Shown in pieces: positions 24,085-31,331 of a stretch of 33,074 bases of DNA. The notes below the pieces were generated by a model, which did not search any database, was not told where the DNA came from, and saw only the letters and a program-made list of their open reading frames with translations. The position numbers and the translations under genes were made by a program. The DNA is from CAJQPP01 sp041747075 (GTDB lineage: Bacteria > Planctomycetota > Planctomycetia > Pirellulales > Pirellulaceae): NCBI GenBank assembly GCA_041747075.1, contig JBGTFW010000306.1, positions 1-33,074 of the forward strand. Reading direction: 5' to 3'. The first letter of the stretch is position 1; every line of letters begins with the position of its first letter.

Positions 24085-25387
24085 GGCGGTTCTCGCTTTC
24101 GGATGTGGTTTGAAAACCGTTTTGATGAAGGCCGCGCGGGTCGGTAATCACGCCCGTCAACGCGGTTGCCGCGGCCACTGCGGGCGAACCGAGGTAAATT
24201 CGCGATTCCGGCGAACCCATTCGACCCCGGAAATTCCGGTTGCCCGTGGAAAAACATGTCTCGCCGTCGGCGAGTGTCCCCTGGTGACGCCCCATGCACG
24301 GTCCGCATCCGGGAGTCGTGAGGGTTGCCCCGGCGGCGATCAGCTTCTCGAGCGAGCCATCCGCGATTGCACGCTGGAGTTCCGCGCGCGACGCAGGCGT
24401 TACGATCATTCGCGTTCGCAACGTCCGGCCCGCGACGATCGAAGCGGCGGCCCGCATGTCCTCGGCGCGCCCGTTGGTGCAGGTTCCCAAAAAAACGACG
24501 TCGATCGGTTGCCCGGCAACTTCCGAAATATCGACGACGGAATCGACCGAGTGAGGGACGGCCACTTGCGGTTCAAGTTCATCAACCTTGACGGCGAACG
24601 TCCGCGCAAATACCGCTTGTGGATCGGCAAAGAGCCATTCCGGCACGTCGAACCGGCTGGCCAGCGTTGCGTCGGGAGGAAACAAGCCGGCCTTGGCCCC
24701 CAGCTCGATCGCCATGCTCGCAATGGTTTGTCGTTCATGGAGTGGCAGCCAGTCCAATCCGTGATATTCAACGGCCTGGTACGTCGCACCGTCGATGGTG
24801 AGCTGGCGACAAAGCCACAACGCAAGGTCCTTGGCATCGACGCCCGGAGCAAACCGTCCTTGCGCCGAAACACGAATGGATTCCGGAACGCGAAACCACG
24901 CCTTGCCCGTCCCCCAGCACAATGCGACATCGGTCGAGCCCATGCCCGTTCCAAAGGCCGCCACTGCGCCGTAACTGGTCGAATGGGAATCCGACCCGAT
25001 GACGATTTTTCCGGGTGCCGCGATTTTTTGTTCGACCAGGACCTGATGACAAATCCCGTTGCCGATTTCCGAAAGGCGAATTCCCTGCTCGCGGGCAAAG
25101 GCGCGGATTTCCGACTGGGCGTTTGCCGTGCCGACCGTCGCCGCCGGAGCAACGTGGTCCATCACCAGAACGATCTGGTCAGGATCGTTGACGTTGTAAA
25201 TTCCCAGTTCCTCGCGCATGATCTTGATGATCCCGGGCGTCAGCGAGTCGTGACCCATCGCCACATCAGGTCGCGCCACCACCAGTTCCCGGGCCGCGAC
25301 GGGACGGCCGGCGTTGCGGGAAAAAATCTGTTCGGTAAGTGTCCGCCCGGTGCCGCGCGGGTCGCTTGACTGGTTTGTGTGGCTCAT
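24056..25387 (-). CDS. Homoaconitase large subunit (LysT/LeuC family)
   Basis: The product is 443 residues from ATG 25387. An open frame continues 61 codons upstream but overlaps the homocitrate synthase. It is an aconitase-family large subunit: DHVAPAATVG and GSDSHSTSYGAVAAFGTGMG are present, and the three 4Fe-4S cysteines lie in LGTCTNGRAEDM and TPGCGPCMGRHQG. A length of about 440 rather than 465 residues is that of the archaeal/Thermus LysT/HacA type. It would dehydrate homocitrate and hydrate homoaconitate together with the small subunit. Its ATG overlaps the stop of homocitrate synthase by four bases (25384-25387), which indicates translational coupling. The C-terminal tail is longer than usual and overlaps the small-subunit start. 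Confidence 0.87.
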   Translation of the reverse strand: MSHTNQSSDPRGTGRTLTEQIFSRNAGRPVAARELVVARPDVAMGHDSLTPGIIKIMREELGIYNVNDPDQIVLVMDHVAPAATVGTANAQSEIRAFAREQGIRLSEIGNGICHQVLVEQKIAAPGKIVIGSDSHSTSYGAVAAFGTGMGSTDVALCWGTGKAWFRVPESIRVSAQGRFAPGVDAKDLALWLCRQLTIDGATYQAVEYHGLDWLPLHERQTIASMAIELGAKAGLFPPDATLASRFDVPEWLFADPQAVFARTFAVKVDELEPQVAVPHSVDSVVDISEVAGQPIDVVFLGTCTNGRAEDMRAAASIVAGRTLRTRMIVTPASRAELQRAIADGSLEKLIAAGATLTTPGCGPCMGRHQGTLADGETCFSTGNRNFRGRMGSPESRIYLGSPAVAAATALTGVITDPRGLHQNGFQTTSESENRHAARLEICQ

Positions 25388-26583
25388 GGCAATGCCTCCC
25401 GCAACGCTTCCGCGTCGCCGTGAATTCGCCCGTGCAACAGGGCGTCGACGTCCTCCAGCGTCAGACTGCGAAGATCGGCGAGCTGCTTGATCTCGCTGGT
25501 GATCTCGCGGATTTGATCGTCGGCGAGCTGCAATCCAAGTTGCCGCGCGCGATCGCGAATGGCGTTCCACCCGGTCAACCGATGAGCAACGTGAATGTAA
25601 CGGGTCAACCCGAAATCGAGCGGATCAAGGATTTCATAGGTCGCCGGATTGTTGAGCACGGCCTTGGCGTGAATCCCCGCCTTGTGGGTGAATGCTGCAA
25701 AGCCGGTGATGTAGTTGTTGAAGGGAACGTCAATTCCGACCATTTCCGCGACGGTGTGGTCCATTTCATGGAGCAACGGAAGCCGGTACTTCGACACGAG
25801 CGACCTGTCACACGCATAAAGTCGCGCAACCAGTCCGCCCAGCGGCGTGATTCCATTGCGTTCGCCGATCCCAAGAATGGTTGTGTCGATAAATCGCGCT
25901 CCCGCAAGGATTGCGGCGAACGAGTTGGCGATCGCGCAACCCGTGTCGTTGTGACCGTGAAACTCGATGTCGGCGTCGACGATTCCGGCGATCTGGCTTA
26001 CCAGTTTCGAGATTTGCTCCGGGTAACCGATCCCGACGGTATCGGCGATACCAACGCGATGAACTCCCAGACGATCGACGGCGCGATAGACGTCGAGCAG
26101 ATCGTCGATGTGGCTGCGGAGGCTGTCTTCGGTGCTGAAGCGGACCTCGACCGATTGCGTGAGCAGCCACGAAACGACTTCCGTGGCGAGTTCGATGATT
26201 TGACTGGTTGACTTTCCGTGGCCGAATTCGCGAAGAAAACTCGAAGTTCCAATCACCACGTCGACCCCGTTGACGCCTGTATCCACTGCGCGACGGGCGT
26301 CGTCGATGTTGCAGCGAATGTGTGTCAGGGTTCTTGTCGTCAGCCCCAGCTCGGCAATCGTCTGGCAGTCCCGATAACTTTGCGGCGACGCACAGGGGGA
26401 GGTCAGTTCGATGTACTCGACGCCAAACTCGTCGAGCAAGCGGGCGATCCGGACCTTGTCGTCGGTGCTGAAGAAAGCGTTGGCGAACTGGTCGCCTTCG
26501 CGGAGCGTTGAATCGATAATCCCGAAACGCCGGATGGGCGGGGGAGAAAGCTCTGGCGACGATGAATCGGAAAATGTTTCCAT
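25384..26583 (-). CDS. Homocitrate synthase (LYS20/LysS type)
   Basis: The product is 399 residues from ATG 26583, which has GGAG 8 nt upstream; a TTG 30 bases further up is the only alternative. DRE-TIM motifs are IDSTLREGDQFANAFF (23-38) with catalytic Arg28, TSPCASPQSYRDC, LTHIRCNIDDAR, HGHNDTGCAIAN with His209 and His211, and LGIGERNGITPLGG. The C-terminal part has FTHKAGIHAKA (His300), YEILDP and HRLTGWNAIRDRA, which read very close to fungal LYS20 and Thermus LysS from memory. It condenses acetyl-CoA with 2-oxoglutarate to homocitrate. It lacks the LeuA regulatory domain. It is first in the operon and lies directly behind a leader peptide and terminator, which suggests attenuation by lysine. 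Confidence 0.93.
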   Translation of the reverse strand: METFSDSSSPELSPPPIRRFGIIDSTLREGDQFANAFFSTDDKVRIARLLDEFGVEYIELTSPCASPQSYRDCQTIAELGLTTRTLTHIRCNIDDARRAVDTGVNGVDVVIGTSSFLREFGHGKSTSQIIELATEVVSWLLTQSVEVRFSTEDSLRSHIDDLLDVYRAVDRLGVHRVGIADTVGIGYPEQISKLVSQIAGIVDADIEFHGHNDTGCAIANSFAAILAGARFIDTTILGIGERNGITPLGGLVARLYACDRSLVSKYRLPLLHEMDHTVAEMVGIDVPFNNYITGFAAFTHKAGIHAKAVLNNPATYEILDPLDFGLTRYIHVAHRLTGWNAIRDRARQLGLQLADDQIREITSEIKQLADLRSLTLEDVDALLHGRIHGDAEALREALP

Positions 26584-26611
26584 ACGTATCACTCCATGAA
26601 AGTCTTCCATC

Positions 26612-26636
26612 AAAAAACCCCGCCAGGCTGGCGGGG
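26612..26636 (-). terminator. Intrinsic terminator in the homocitrate synthase leader (candidate attenuator)
   Basis: On the minus strand an 8-bp GC stem (CCCCGCCA / TGGCGGGG, loop 3 nt) at 26636-26618 is followed by six U residues at 26617-26612. It lies only 28 nt before the homocitrate synthase ATG and about 160 nt beyond the glnS stop, with a promoter between. Its placement suits conditional termination in the operon leader better than a simple glnS terminator, though it could serve as both. Confidence 0.85.
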
Positions 26637-26674
26637 TCTGTGGAATTCAAGCCATCCTGACCACGGCCAGTCCG

Positions 26675-26743
26675 TCAGGCGCCGAAGCGCCGTGTCTTGC
26701 CCTTGATCTTGTTTCCGTCGAGTTGGAGGTTTGGCTGAATCAC
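26675..26743 (-). CDS. Candidate Lys-rich leader peptide of the homocitrate operon (22 aa)
   Basis: A GTG at 26743 opens a 22-codon frame that ends TGA at 26675. Residues 12-16 read K-I-K-G-K with all three lysines as AAG (26710-26708, 26704-26702, 26698-26696), and T-R-R-F-G-A follows. The GTG lies six bases after a -10 element, so transcripts may begin at or very near it (leaderless initiation); no Shine-Dalgarno is visible. The frame's 3' part encodes a GGCGC-UUCG-GCGCC hairpin (26691-26678). A 38-nt gap then leads to the terminator stem. Clustered codons for the end-product amino acid, a pause hairpin and a terminator are the arrangement of classical attenuators. Conservation has not been tested, so chance remains possible. 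Confidence 0.55.
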   Translation of the reverse strand: MIQPNLQLDGNKIKGKTRRFGA

Positions 26744-26749
26744 GCCGTG

Positions 26750-26777
26750 AATCTAACGCAATTGTGAAGCGTGTAAA
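26750..26777 (-). promoter_or_regulatory. Promoter of the homocitrate operon
   Basis: On the minus strand TTTACA (26777-26772) and TAGATT (26755-26750) lie 16 bp apart, just beyond the glnS stop codon. The predicted transcription start falls close to the GTG of the leader peptide at 26743. Confidence 0.6.
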
Positions 26778-26795
26778 GTGGGTCTTGCCGCGAAA

Positions 26796-28493
26796 TTACG
26801 ATTTCTTTTCTTGCTGCTTCCGCTCCCTCGGCCACGAGTCTTTCAACGTGACCGTTCGATTGAAGACCGGGTATTCGACGTGCCAGTCGCGCGAGTCGGG
26901 ACAAAAATAGCCGAGCCGCTCGAACTGGTAACGCTCCTCGGGCGACGCGTTGCCAAGCGACGCCTCCAGTTTGCAACCCGTCAGCCGTACCAGCGAATCG
27001 GGATTGATAAACTCCTTCCAGTCGCGGCCTTCCGGAACGTCTCCCATGTCCTCGAGCTGGAACAACGGCTCGTACAAGCGGACTTCCGCGTCGATCGCGT
27101 CGGCAGCCGATACCCAGTGAATCGTCCCCTTGACCTTGCGTCCGTCGGGTGCCTTGCCGCCCGACGTTTCAGGATCGTACGTACACCGTAACTCCGTAAT
27201 CTCGCCGGTCGCGGGATCCTTCACGACGTCGTGGCACTTGAGAAAGTACGCGTATCGCAAGCGCACTTCGCCGCCCGGCGAGAGACGAAAGAACCCCTTG
27301 GGCGGGTCTTCGAGAAAGTCGTCTAGTTCAATAAAAATCTCGCGGCCAAAGGTTACCCTGCGCGTTCCCGCCGATTCGTCTTCCGGGTTGTTGATCGCGT
27401 CCCGGGTTTCGGTTTCTCCCTCCGGATAATTATCGATGACAACGCGCAGCGGCCGCAGCACGGCCATCCGTCGCTCGGCGGTCGCGTTGAGGTGCTCGCG
27501 AATGCTCTGCTCAAGGAGACCGAAATCCGTCAGCGAGTTGAACTTCGTCACGCCGATCGCCCGGCAAAAGTTGCGGATCGATTCGGGCGTGTATCCACGA
27601 CGGCGAAACGCGCGGATCGTTGGCATCCGGGGATCGTCCCAGCCATCGACGTATTTGCCCTGAACCAGTTCGAGCAACCGCCGCTTGCTCATCATTGTAT
27701 GGGTGAGAGTGAGTTTTGCGAATTCGATCTGTTGCGGATGAAAGATTGCCAGCCTTTTCGCGAACCAGTCGTACAGCGGACGGTGGTTCTCGAATTCCAG
27801 CGTGCAGATCGAATGCGTGATCCGCTCGATCGAATCGCTTTGTCCGTGCGTCCAGTCGTACGTTGGATAGATGCACCACGCATCGCCCGTCCGGTGATGT
27901 TCCGCGTGGCGAATTCGGTACATCGCCGGGTCGCGAAGGTTCATGTTGGGCGACGCCATATCGATTTTGGCCCGCAACGTGTACTTGCCGTCGGGGAATT
28001 CCCCCGCGCGCATCCGCTGGAACAAGTCGAGGTTTTCCTCGCGCGACCGGTCGCGGTCGGGGCTGTCGCGACCAGGCTGGTTCCATCCCCCCCGGTACTG
28101 GCGCGTCTCTTCGGCGTTCAGACTGCAAACGTAGGCGTCTCCCTGATCGATCAGTTGAACGGCGTATTCATAAAGCTGTTCGAAATAGTCCGATGCGAAA
28201 TAGAGTCCGTCCCATTCGAAACCGAGCCAGCGCACGTCGTCCTTGATCGAATCGACATATTCGACTTCCTCCTTTTCGGGGTTCGTGTCGTCGAAGCGAA
28301 GATTGCACTGCCCGCCAAATTCCTCCGCGATGCCAAAATTCAGGCAAATCGACTTGGCGTGCCCAATGTGAAGATATCCGTTGGGTTCGGGGGGAAAACG
28401 CGTATGAACCCGGCCCGAGTGTTTGCCGGATTCATTATCCTCAATAACGATTTGCCGGATGAAATCAACCGACCGGGTTTCGGAACTGGACAT
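26796..28493 (-). CDS. glnS: Glutaminyl-tRNA synthetase
   Basis: The 565-residue class I synthetase compares with 554 in E. coli. The HIGH motif is at 42-45 in PPEPNGYLHIGHAKSI and the KMSKS-equivalent is in THTMMSKRRL. RFDDTNPEKEEVEYVDSIKDD, shortened to RFDDTNPEKEE, is the GlnRS/GluRS core. The C-terminal anticodon-binding beta-barrels carry TIHWVSAADAIDAEVRLY, seen as WVSAADAIDAEVRLY. It charges tRNA-Gln directly, so the organism need not rely on the GatCAB route for glutamine. Upstream is a 262-bp divergent spacer shared with the double-CxxC secreted protein. Downstream, the homocitrate operon promoter begins within 20 bp of its stop. Confidence 0.97.
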   Translation of the reverse strand: MSSSETRSVDFIRQIVIEDNESGKHSGRVHTRFPPEPNGYLHIGHAKSICLNFGIAEEFGGQCNLRFDDTNPEKEEVEYVDSIKDDVRWLGFEWDGLYFASDYFEQLYEYAVQLIDQGDAYVCSLNAEETRQYRGGWNQPGRDSPDRDRSREENLDLFQRMRAGEFPDGKYTLRAKIDMASPNMNLRDPAMYRIRHAEHHRTGDAWCIYPTYDWTHGQSDSIERITHSICTLEFENHRPLYDWFAKRLAIFHPQQIEFAKLTLTHTMMSKRRLLELVQGKYVDGWDDPRMPTIRAFRRRGYTPESIRNFCRAIGVTKFNSLTDFGLLEQSIREHLNATAERRMAVLRPLRVVIDNYPEGETETRDAINNPEDESAGTRRVTFGREIFIELDDFLEDPPKGFFRLSPGGEVRLRYAYFLKCHDVVKDPATGEITELRCTYDPETSGGKAPDGRKVKGTIHWVSAADAIDAEVRLYEPLFQLEDMGDVPEGRDWKEFINPDSLVRLTGCKLEASLGNASPEERYQFERLGYFCPDSRDWHVEYPVFNRTVTLKDSWPRERKQQEKKS

Positions 28494-28593
28494 GCGGGGA
28501 GCGATCGGGCTGTGTTGGAACGGCTGTTAAAAAGGGGGAGTTACGGAGATTTTGGCGGCAGCGAGCGACGTTGGCAAGAGTCGTTGGCGTGTA

Positions 28594-28615
28594 GAACCAT
28601 TGTCCTCAATGGTTC
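28594..28615. repeat. Perfect 9-bp intergenic palindrome
   Basis: GAACCATTG (28594-28602) and CAATGGTTC (28607-28615) are exact complements around TCCT. The element lies in the divergent spacer between glnS and the secreted double-CxxC gene, upstream of that gene's promoter. It resembles short stem-loops that I recall repeated in planctomycete genomes. An operator is the alternative. Confidence 0.6.
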
Positions 28616-28662
28616 CACCGTCGGCATTGTCCAGGTTACCGAACATTATCTGACCAGGCCCT

Positions 28663-28691
28663 TTGCGTGCCCTTTTGGACACTGGTACAAT
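28663..28691 (+). promoter_or_regulatory. Promoter of the double-CxxC secreted protein gene
   Basis: TTGCGT at 28663-28668 and TACAAT at 28686-28691 are 17 bp apart, with TGG just before the -10. The leader of about 58 nt contains a perfect hairpin, GGGTTTT (28701-28707) with AAAACCC (28710-28716), ahead of the Shine-Dalgarno GGGAGA. Confidence 0.65.
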
Positions 28692-28755
28692 TGCCCATCG
28701 GGGTTTTACAAAACCCGCTTTTCTGTTTTTCGGGATTTCAACAAGGGAGAAAACC

Positions 28756-29223
28756 ATGAAATCTGCTTTTCTGTTGGTTGTTTGTTTGCTGTTCGTTGTT
28801 TCCGCGCGGGTTCAGGCACAGGATAACTGGTTCGACATGGAGAACTGTGAAATCTGTCAGGCGTTGTCCGAAAACCCCGACGTCATGGAGCATCTCAAGT
28901 TCGACATCAAGACGATTGACAACGGAATGGTTATGGTGATGGCGATTCCTGAAGAACACAAGGCGATGCTCGACGAAGCCCACGCGAAGATGAAGGAAGC
29001 GGCCGAGAACATCGACGCCGACTCGCAACTGTGTGGTTTTTGCAAGTCATACAGCGCCTTGATGGAATCCGGCGCGAAGATCGAGGAACTTGATACGGTC
29101 GTCGGCCAAATCACCCTCGTGACTTCCGATGACGCCTCCGTCGTGGCAAAGATTCACGAACACGCCAAGCGTTCACAGGTGGAACACGAGAAAATGATGA
29201 AGAAGATGTCCGGCGGACGGTAG
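28756..29223 (+). CDS. Small secreted protein with two CxxC motifs
   Basis: The product is 155 residues from ATG 28756, preceded by AAGGGAGA at 6-7 nt. The signal peptide is MKSAFLLVVCLLFVVSARVQA, with cleavage likely after residue 21. The mature part holds CEIC (31-34) and CGFC (93-96), about 60 residues apart and each followed by a helix. Between them is a strand-rich part with IDNGMVMVMAIPEEHKAM, and the C-terminus is His/Lys/Met-rich (HEHAKRSQVEHEKMMKKM). The paired CxxC motifs suggest a bound metal ion or a redox pair in the periplasm. I recognise no named family. It has its own promoter and intrinsic terminator, so it forms a single-gene unit. Confidence 0.82.
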   Translation: MKSAFLLVVCLLFVVSARVQAQDNWFDMENCEICQALSENPDVMEHLKFDIKTIDNGMVMVMAIPEEHKAMLDEAHAKMKEAAENIDADSQLCGFCKSYSALMESGAKIEELDTVVGQITLVTSDDASVVAKIHEHAKRSQVEHEKMMKKMSGGR

Positions 29224-29252
29224 TCGCCGGTTTTACAACCCGAATCAAACGA

Positions 29253-29288
29253 GGGAATTTGGCCCGCAACGGCCAAACTCCCTTTTTT
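29253..29288 (+). terminator. Intrinsic terminator of the double-CxxC gene
   Basis: GGGAATTTGGCC (29253-29264) pairs with GGCCAAACTCCC (29271-29282) at 11 of 12 positions around a 6-nt loop. Six T residues follow at 29283-29288. It begins 30 nt after the stop codon. Confidence 0.9.
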
Positions 29289-29382
29289 GTTAAGCCGCGC
29301 CCCGGCGAAGGCCGCCGAACCGGACACCCGCACTGAGATGAACGATCCACGGCGGACTTCGCAGGCAAGCGGCGTGTTTGTT

Positions 29383-30414
29383 CTAACGCCGGATGATCGG
29401 GGCACCATCGCGTGGTTTGACGTAACTGGAGGAACGCTCGGGCGGCACGGGTGGCAACGGCTGAAGCGGACTGCCCGTCGGCGGGGAACTGCCCGAGGCC
29501 CTCGAAGTACTCCCCGGGGCCTGTGCCGGCGAGTCGTCGGACAACAGTGTCATCGTGTAGCTGCCGAGGTAGCGGAGGAAACTGTCGCTTCCCTCAAAGC
29601 CCTGAACCTGCTCGTCCCATTGAACGGTCTTTTTCGTCACCCGCCCCCGTCCAATGTCAAAGAGGATCGAACCCTGATTGATCTTTTGCTGCAACTGCAT
29701 CTCGATCCACGGATCATCGACGGGGGTCAGCACTTCGCGCCGAAAAGAAATCGTGGCAATCCCCTCCTTGACCGAGCGAAGCGTATAGACGATTCGCGTC
29801 TTGATTGGCTTGAGGCTCTTGTCCTTGCGTCGCGCCATTACTTCCTCCGGCGTTTCCCAGCGAAAATCAATGGGGATGGGCTGTTCGGGAAAGGGGATCG
29901 TCACCGCTCCCATTCCCAACTCGGTTGTCTTGATGTGATCGACCCGATTGACGACGACGCCGTACGGGTCAATCGTGATCGTCGCGATCGGTTTGCCGAT
30001 CTTCTCGGCGGTCGGCTGAAAGATGTCGGCGACATCGCCGCCTTTCACGCTGTCGAAGCTGACCGGATCGGTGTCGCCGACCTTTTGCCATTCGCTCGCG
30101 GACTCAAGCTGGTTTCTGAAAGTGATCTGGTCATGCGAATCAACGCTGTCGACGATCCACGAATGAACCGAACGACTGCGCAGTGAAGAGTTCTCTTCGT
30201 GGCCGGCCATGCGGGTTTCCGTCGAGGCAATTTGCTCGACTTCCCAGCGAATCGCTTCGCCGGCACGCGCCTTGTAGCGCAGTTGATAGCTCTGGTCGCC
30301 GGTCGCCCGCGCGGTGGACCGCTGCAACGGATCTTGTGTTTGAGGCGGCTGCGCCGCCAGTTCCGTACCGTACGTGCCGGCAATGATTACGCAAAGCGCC
30401 CATGACAGTCTCAT
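29383..30414 (-). CDS. Uncharacterised secreted protein
   Basis: The product is 343 residues from ATG 30414, with GGGAGG 8 nt upstream. The signal peptide is MRLSWALCVIIAGTYGTELA, with AQ or AAQ at the cleavage site. The mature domain (about 30-290) looks beta-rich, with alternating strands such as YQLRYKARAGEAIRWEVEQI and ITIDPYGVVVNRVDHI (each shown in part). Three stretches, ITFRNQLESASEW, RIVYTLRSVKEGIATISF and GSILFDIGRGRVTKKTVQW, suggest repeated units of a lipid- or ligand-binding fold. A Pro/Ser-rich low-complexity tail follows. It starts 26 bp after the NAD kinase stop and is probably co-transcribed. I recognise no family beyond a general planctomycete secreted protein. Confidence 0.8.
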   Translation of the reverse strand: MRLSWALCVIIAGTYGTELAAQPPQTQDPLQRSTARATGDQSYQLRYKARAGEAIRWEVEQIASTETRMAGHEENSSLRSRSVHSWIVDSVDSHDQITFRNQLESASEWQKVGDTDPVSFDSVKGGDVADIFQPTAEKIGKPIATITIDPYGVVVNRVDHIKTTELGMGAVTIPFPEQPIPIDFRWETPEEVMARRKDKSLKPIKTRIVYTLRSVKEGIATISFRREVLTPVDDPWIEMQLQQKINQGSILFDIGRGRVTKKTVQWDEQVQGFEGSDSFLRYLGSYTMTLLSDDSPAQAPGSTSRASGSSPPTGSPLQPLPPVPPERSSSYVKPRDGAPIIRR

Positions 30415-30440
30415 TCGGTTGCCTCCCTGCAAGTCGTCGT

Positions 30441-31331
30441 TCAGATTTCGTGGTTCAGTTTGAAATCGCCGCGCCACCCAAGCTTTTCGCGAAGCGTTCG
30501 GTAGTAGTCCTGTCCTGAAACCTGGATCGTCCGGAAAACAGGCTCCGCCCGCTCGATGCGGACTCGGTCGCAGGTCCCCAGCGTAGTCAATACCTGCCCG
30601 TCAAGGACCGCCGAAGTCGTCGTGCCCGGCTTCCGCACGACGAGTTCAAAGACCCGGTCGGCGGCGTCCACCACGGGCCGCACCGTTAACGTGTGCGGGT
30701 TAATTGGCGATATCACGAACGCTTCGAGGTCCTTGCGGAGGATCGGTCCTCCCGCCGACAGGTTGTGCGCGGTCGAACCGACGGGCGTGCTGACGATCAG
30801 CCCGTCACAGCTATATGATGTCGCGAGGTGCCCGTCGACGTAAAGGTCAATGTATTGCATGGAAAAGGGGGGACCTGACAGCACCGCCAGTTCGTTGAGT
30901 CCCGTTTCGTCATGCGTGACTCGCTCCCCCTGAAAAACCCGGCAGCGCATCATCAGGTGGCTGACCAGTTCGAACTGGCCGTCGATGATTTTTGAAAGAG
31001 CGTCGGGCAATTCGAGCGGCTGGGTGTCCGCCAGAAAGCCCAGTTTGCCAAGATTGACGCCAAGCACCGGCAATTGATGGAGTCGCATGTAGCGGGCCGC
31101 CCGCAGAATGGACCCGTCTCCCCCCAGCACGATCGCAAAATTCGCATCCGGAGGTTCGTTCAACGGCGCGAATAGTCCTTTCTCGAAGTGCAGGTCTTCC
31201 TCGACGATTTCGGCCGCGCGACCGATTACCGGGCGAAGCGATTCAATCTGTTCGAGAATCTCCGGACGCCGGTCCCCGGCACCCAGCACGACGGCTCGCA
31301 GCGACTGGTTGGGTTGACGGGGGTGAAGCAT
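30441..31331 (-). CDS. nadK: NAD kinase
   Basis: The product is 296 residues from ATG 31331. The open frame continues 122 codons upstream without stop but has no family character. GGDGS (70-74, catalytic Asp72) lies in FAIVLGGDGSILRAAR. NLGKLGFLAD, the NE-containing segment GLNELAVLSG, and the conserved DGLIVSTPVGSTAHNLSAGGPI region (seen as STPVGSTAHNLSAGG) all place it in the PpnK/NADK family. It phosphorylates NAD+ to NADP+ in the cytoplasm. It probably forms a small operon with the secreted protein that follows. The order dxs then nadK on the same strand, with a 460-bp spacer between, gives no clear functional link. Confidence 0.95.
   Translation of the reverse strand: MLHPRQPNQSLRAVVLGAGDRRPEILEQIESLRPVIGRAAEIVEEDLHFEKGLFAPLNEPPDANFAIVLGGDGSILRAARYMRLHQLPVLGVNLGKLGFLADTQPLELPDALSKIIDGQFELVSHLMMRCRVFQGERVTHDETGLNELAVLSGPPFSMQYIDLYVDGHLATSYSCDGLIVSTPVGSTAHNLSAGGPILRKDLEAFVISPINPHTLTVRPVVDAADRVFELVVRKPGTTTSAVLDGQVLTTLGTCDRVRIERAEPVFRTIQVSGQDYYRTLREKLGWRGDFKLNHEI

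Noticed and set aside
25388..25570. 61-codon upstream extension of the homoaconitase large subunit
   Set aside because: It lies inside the homocitrate synthase gene. The ATG at 25387, overlapping that gene's stop, gives the normal family start.
26612..26636. Simple glnS terminator only
   Set aside because: It lies about 160 nt past the glnS stop with a promoter and a Lys-rich frame in between, and only 28 nt before the next start. A leader role explains the position better, although ending glnS read-through is a likely second effect.
27492..28826. 444-codon plus-strand open frame
   Set aside because: It is antisense to most of glnS, whose protein is unmistakable, and matches no family.
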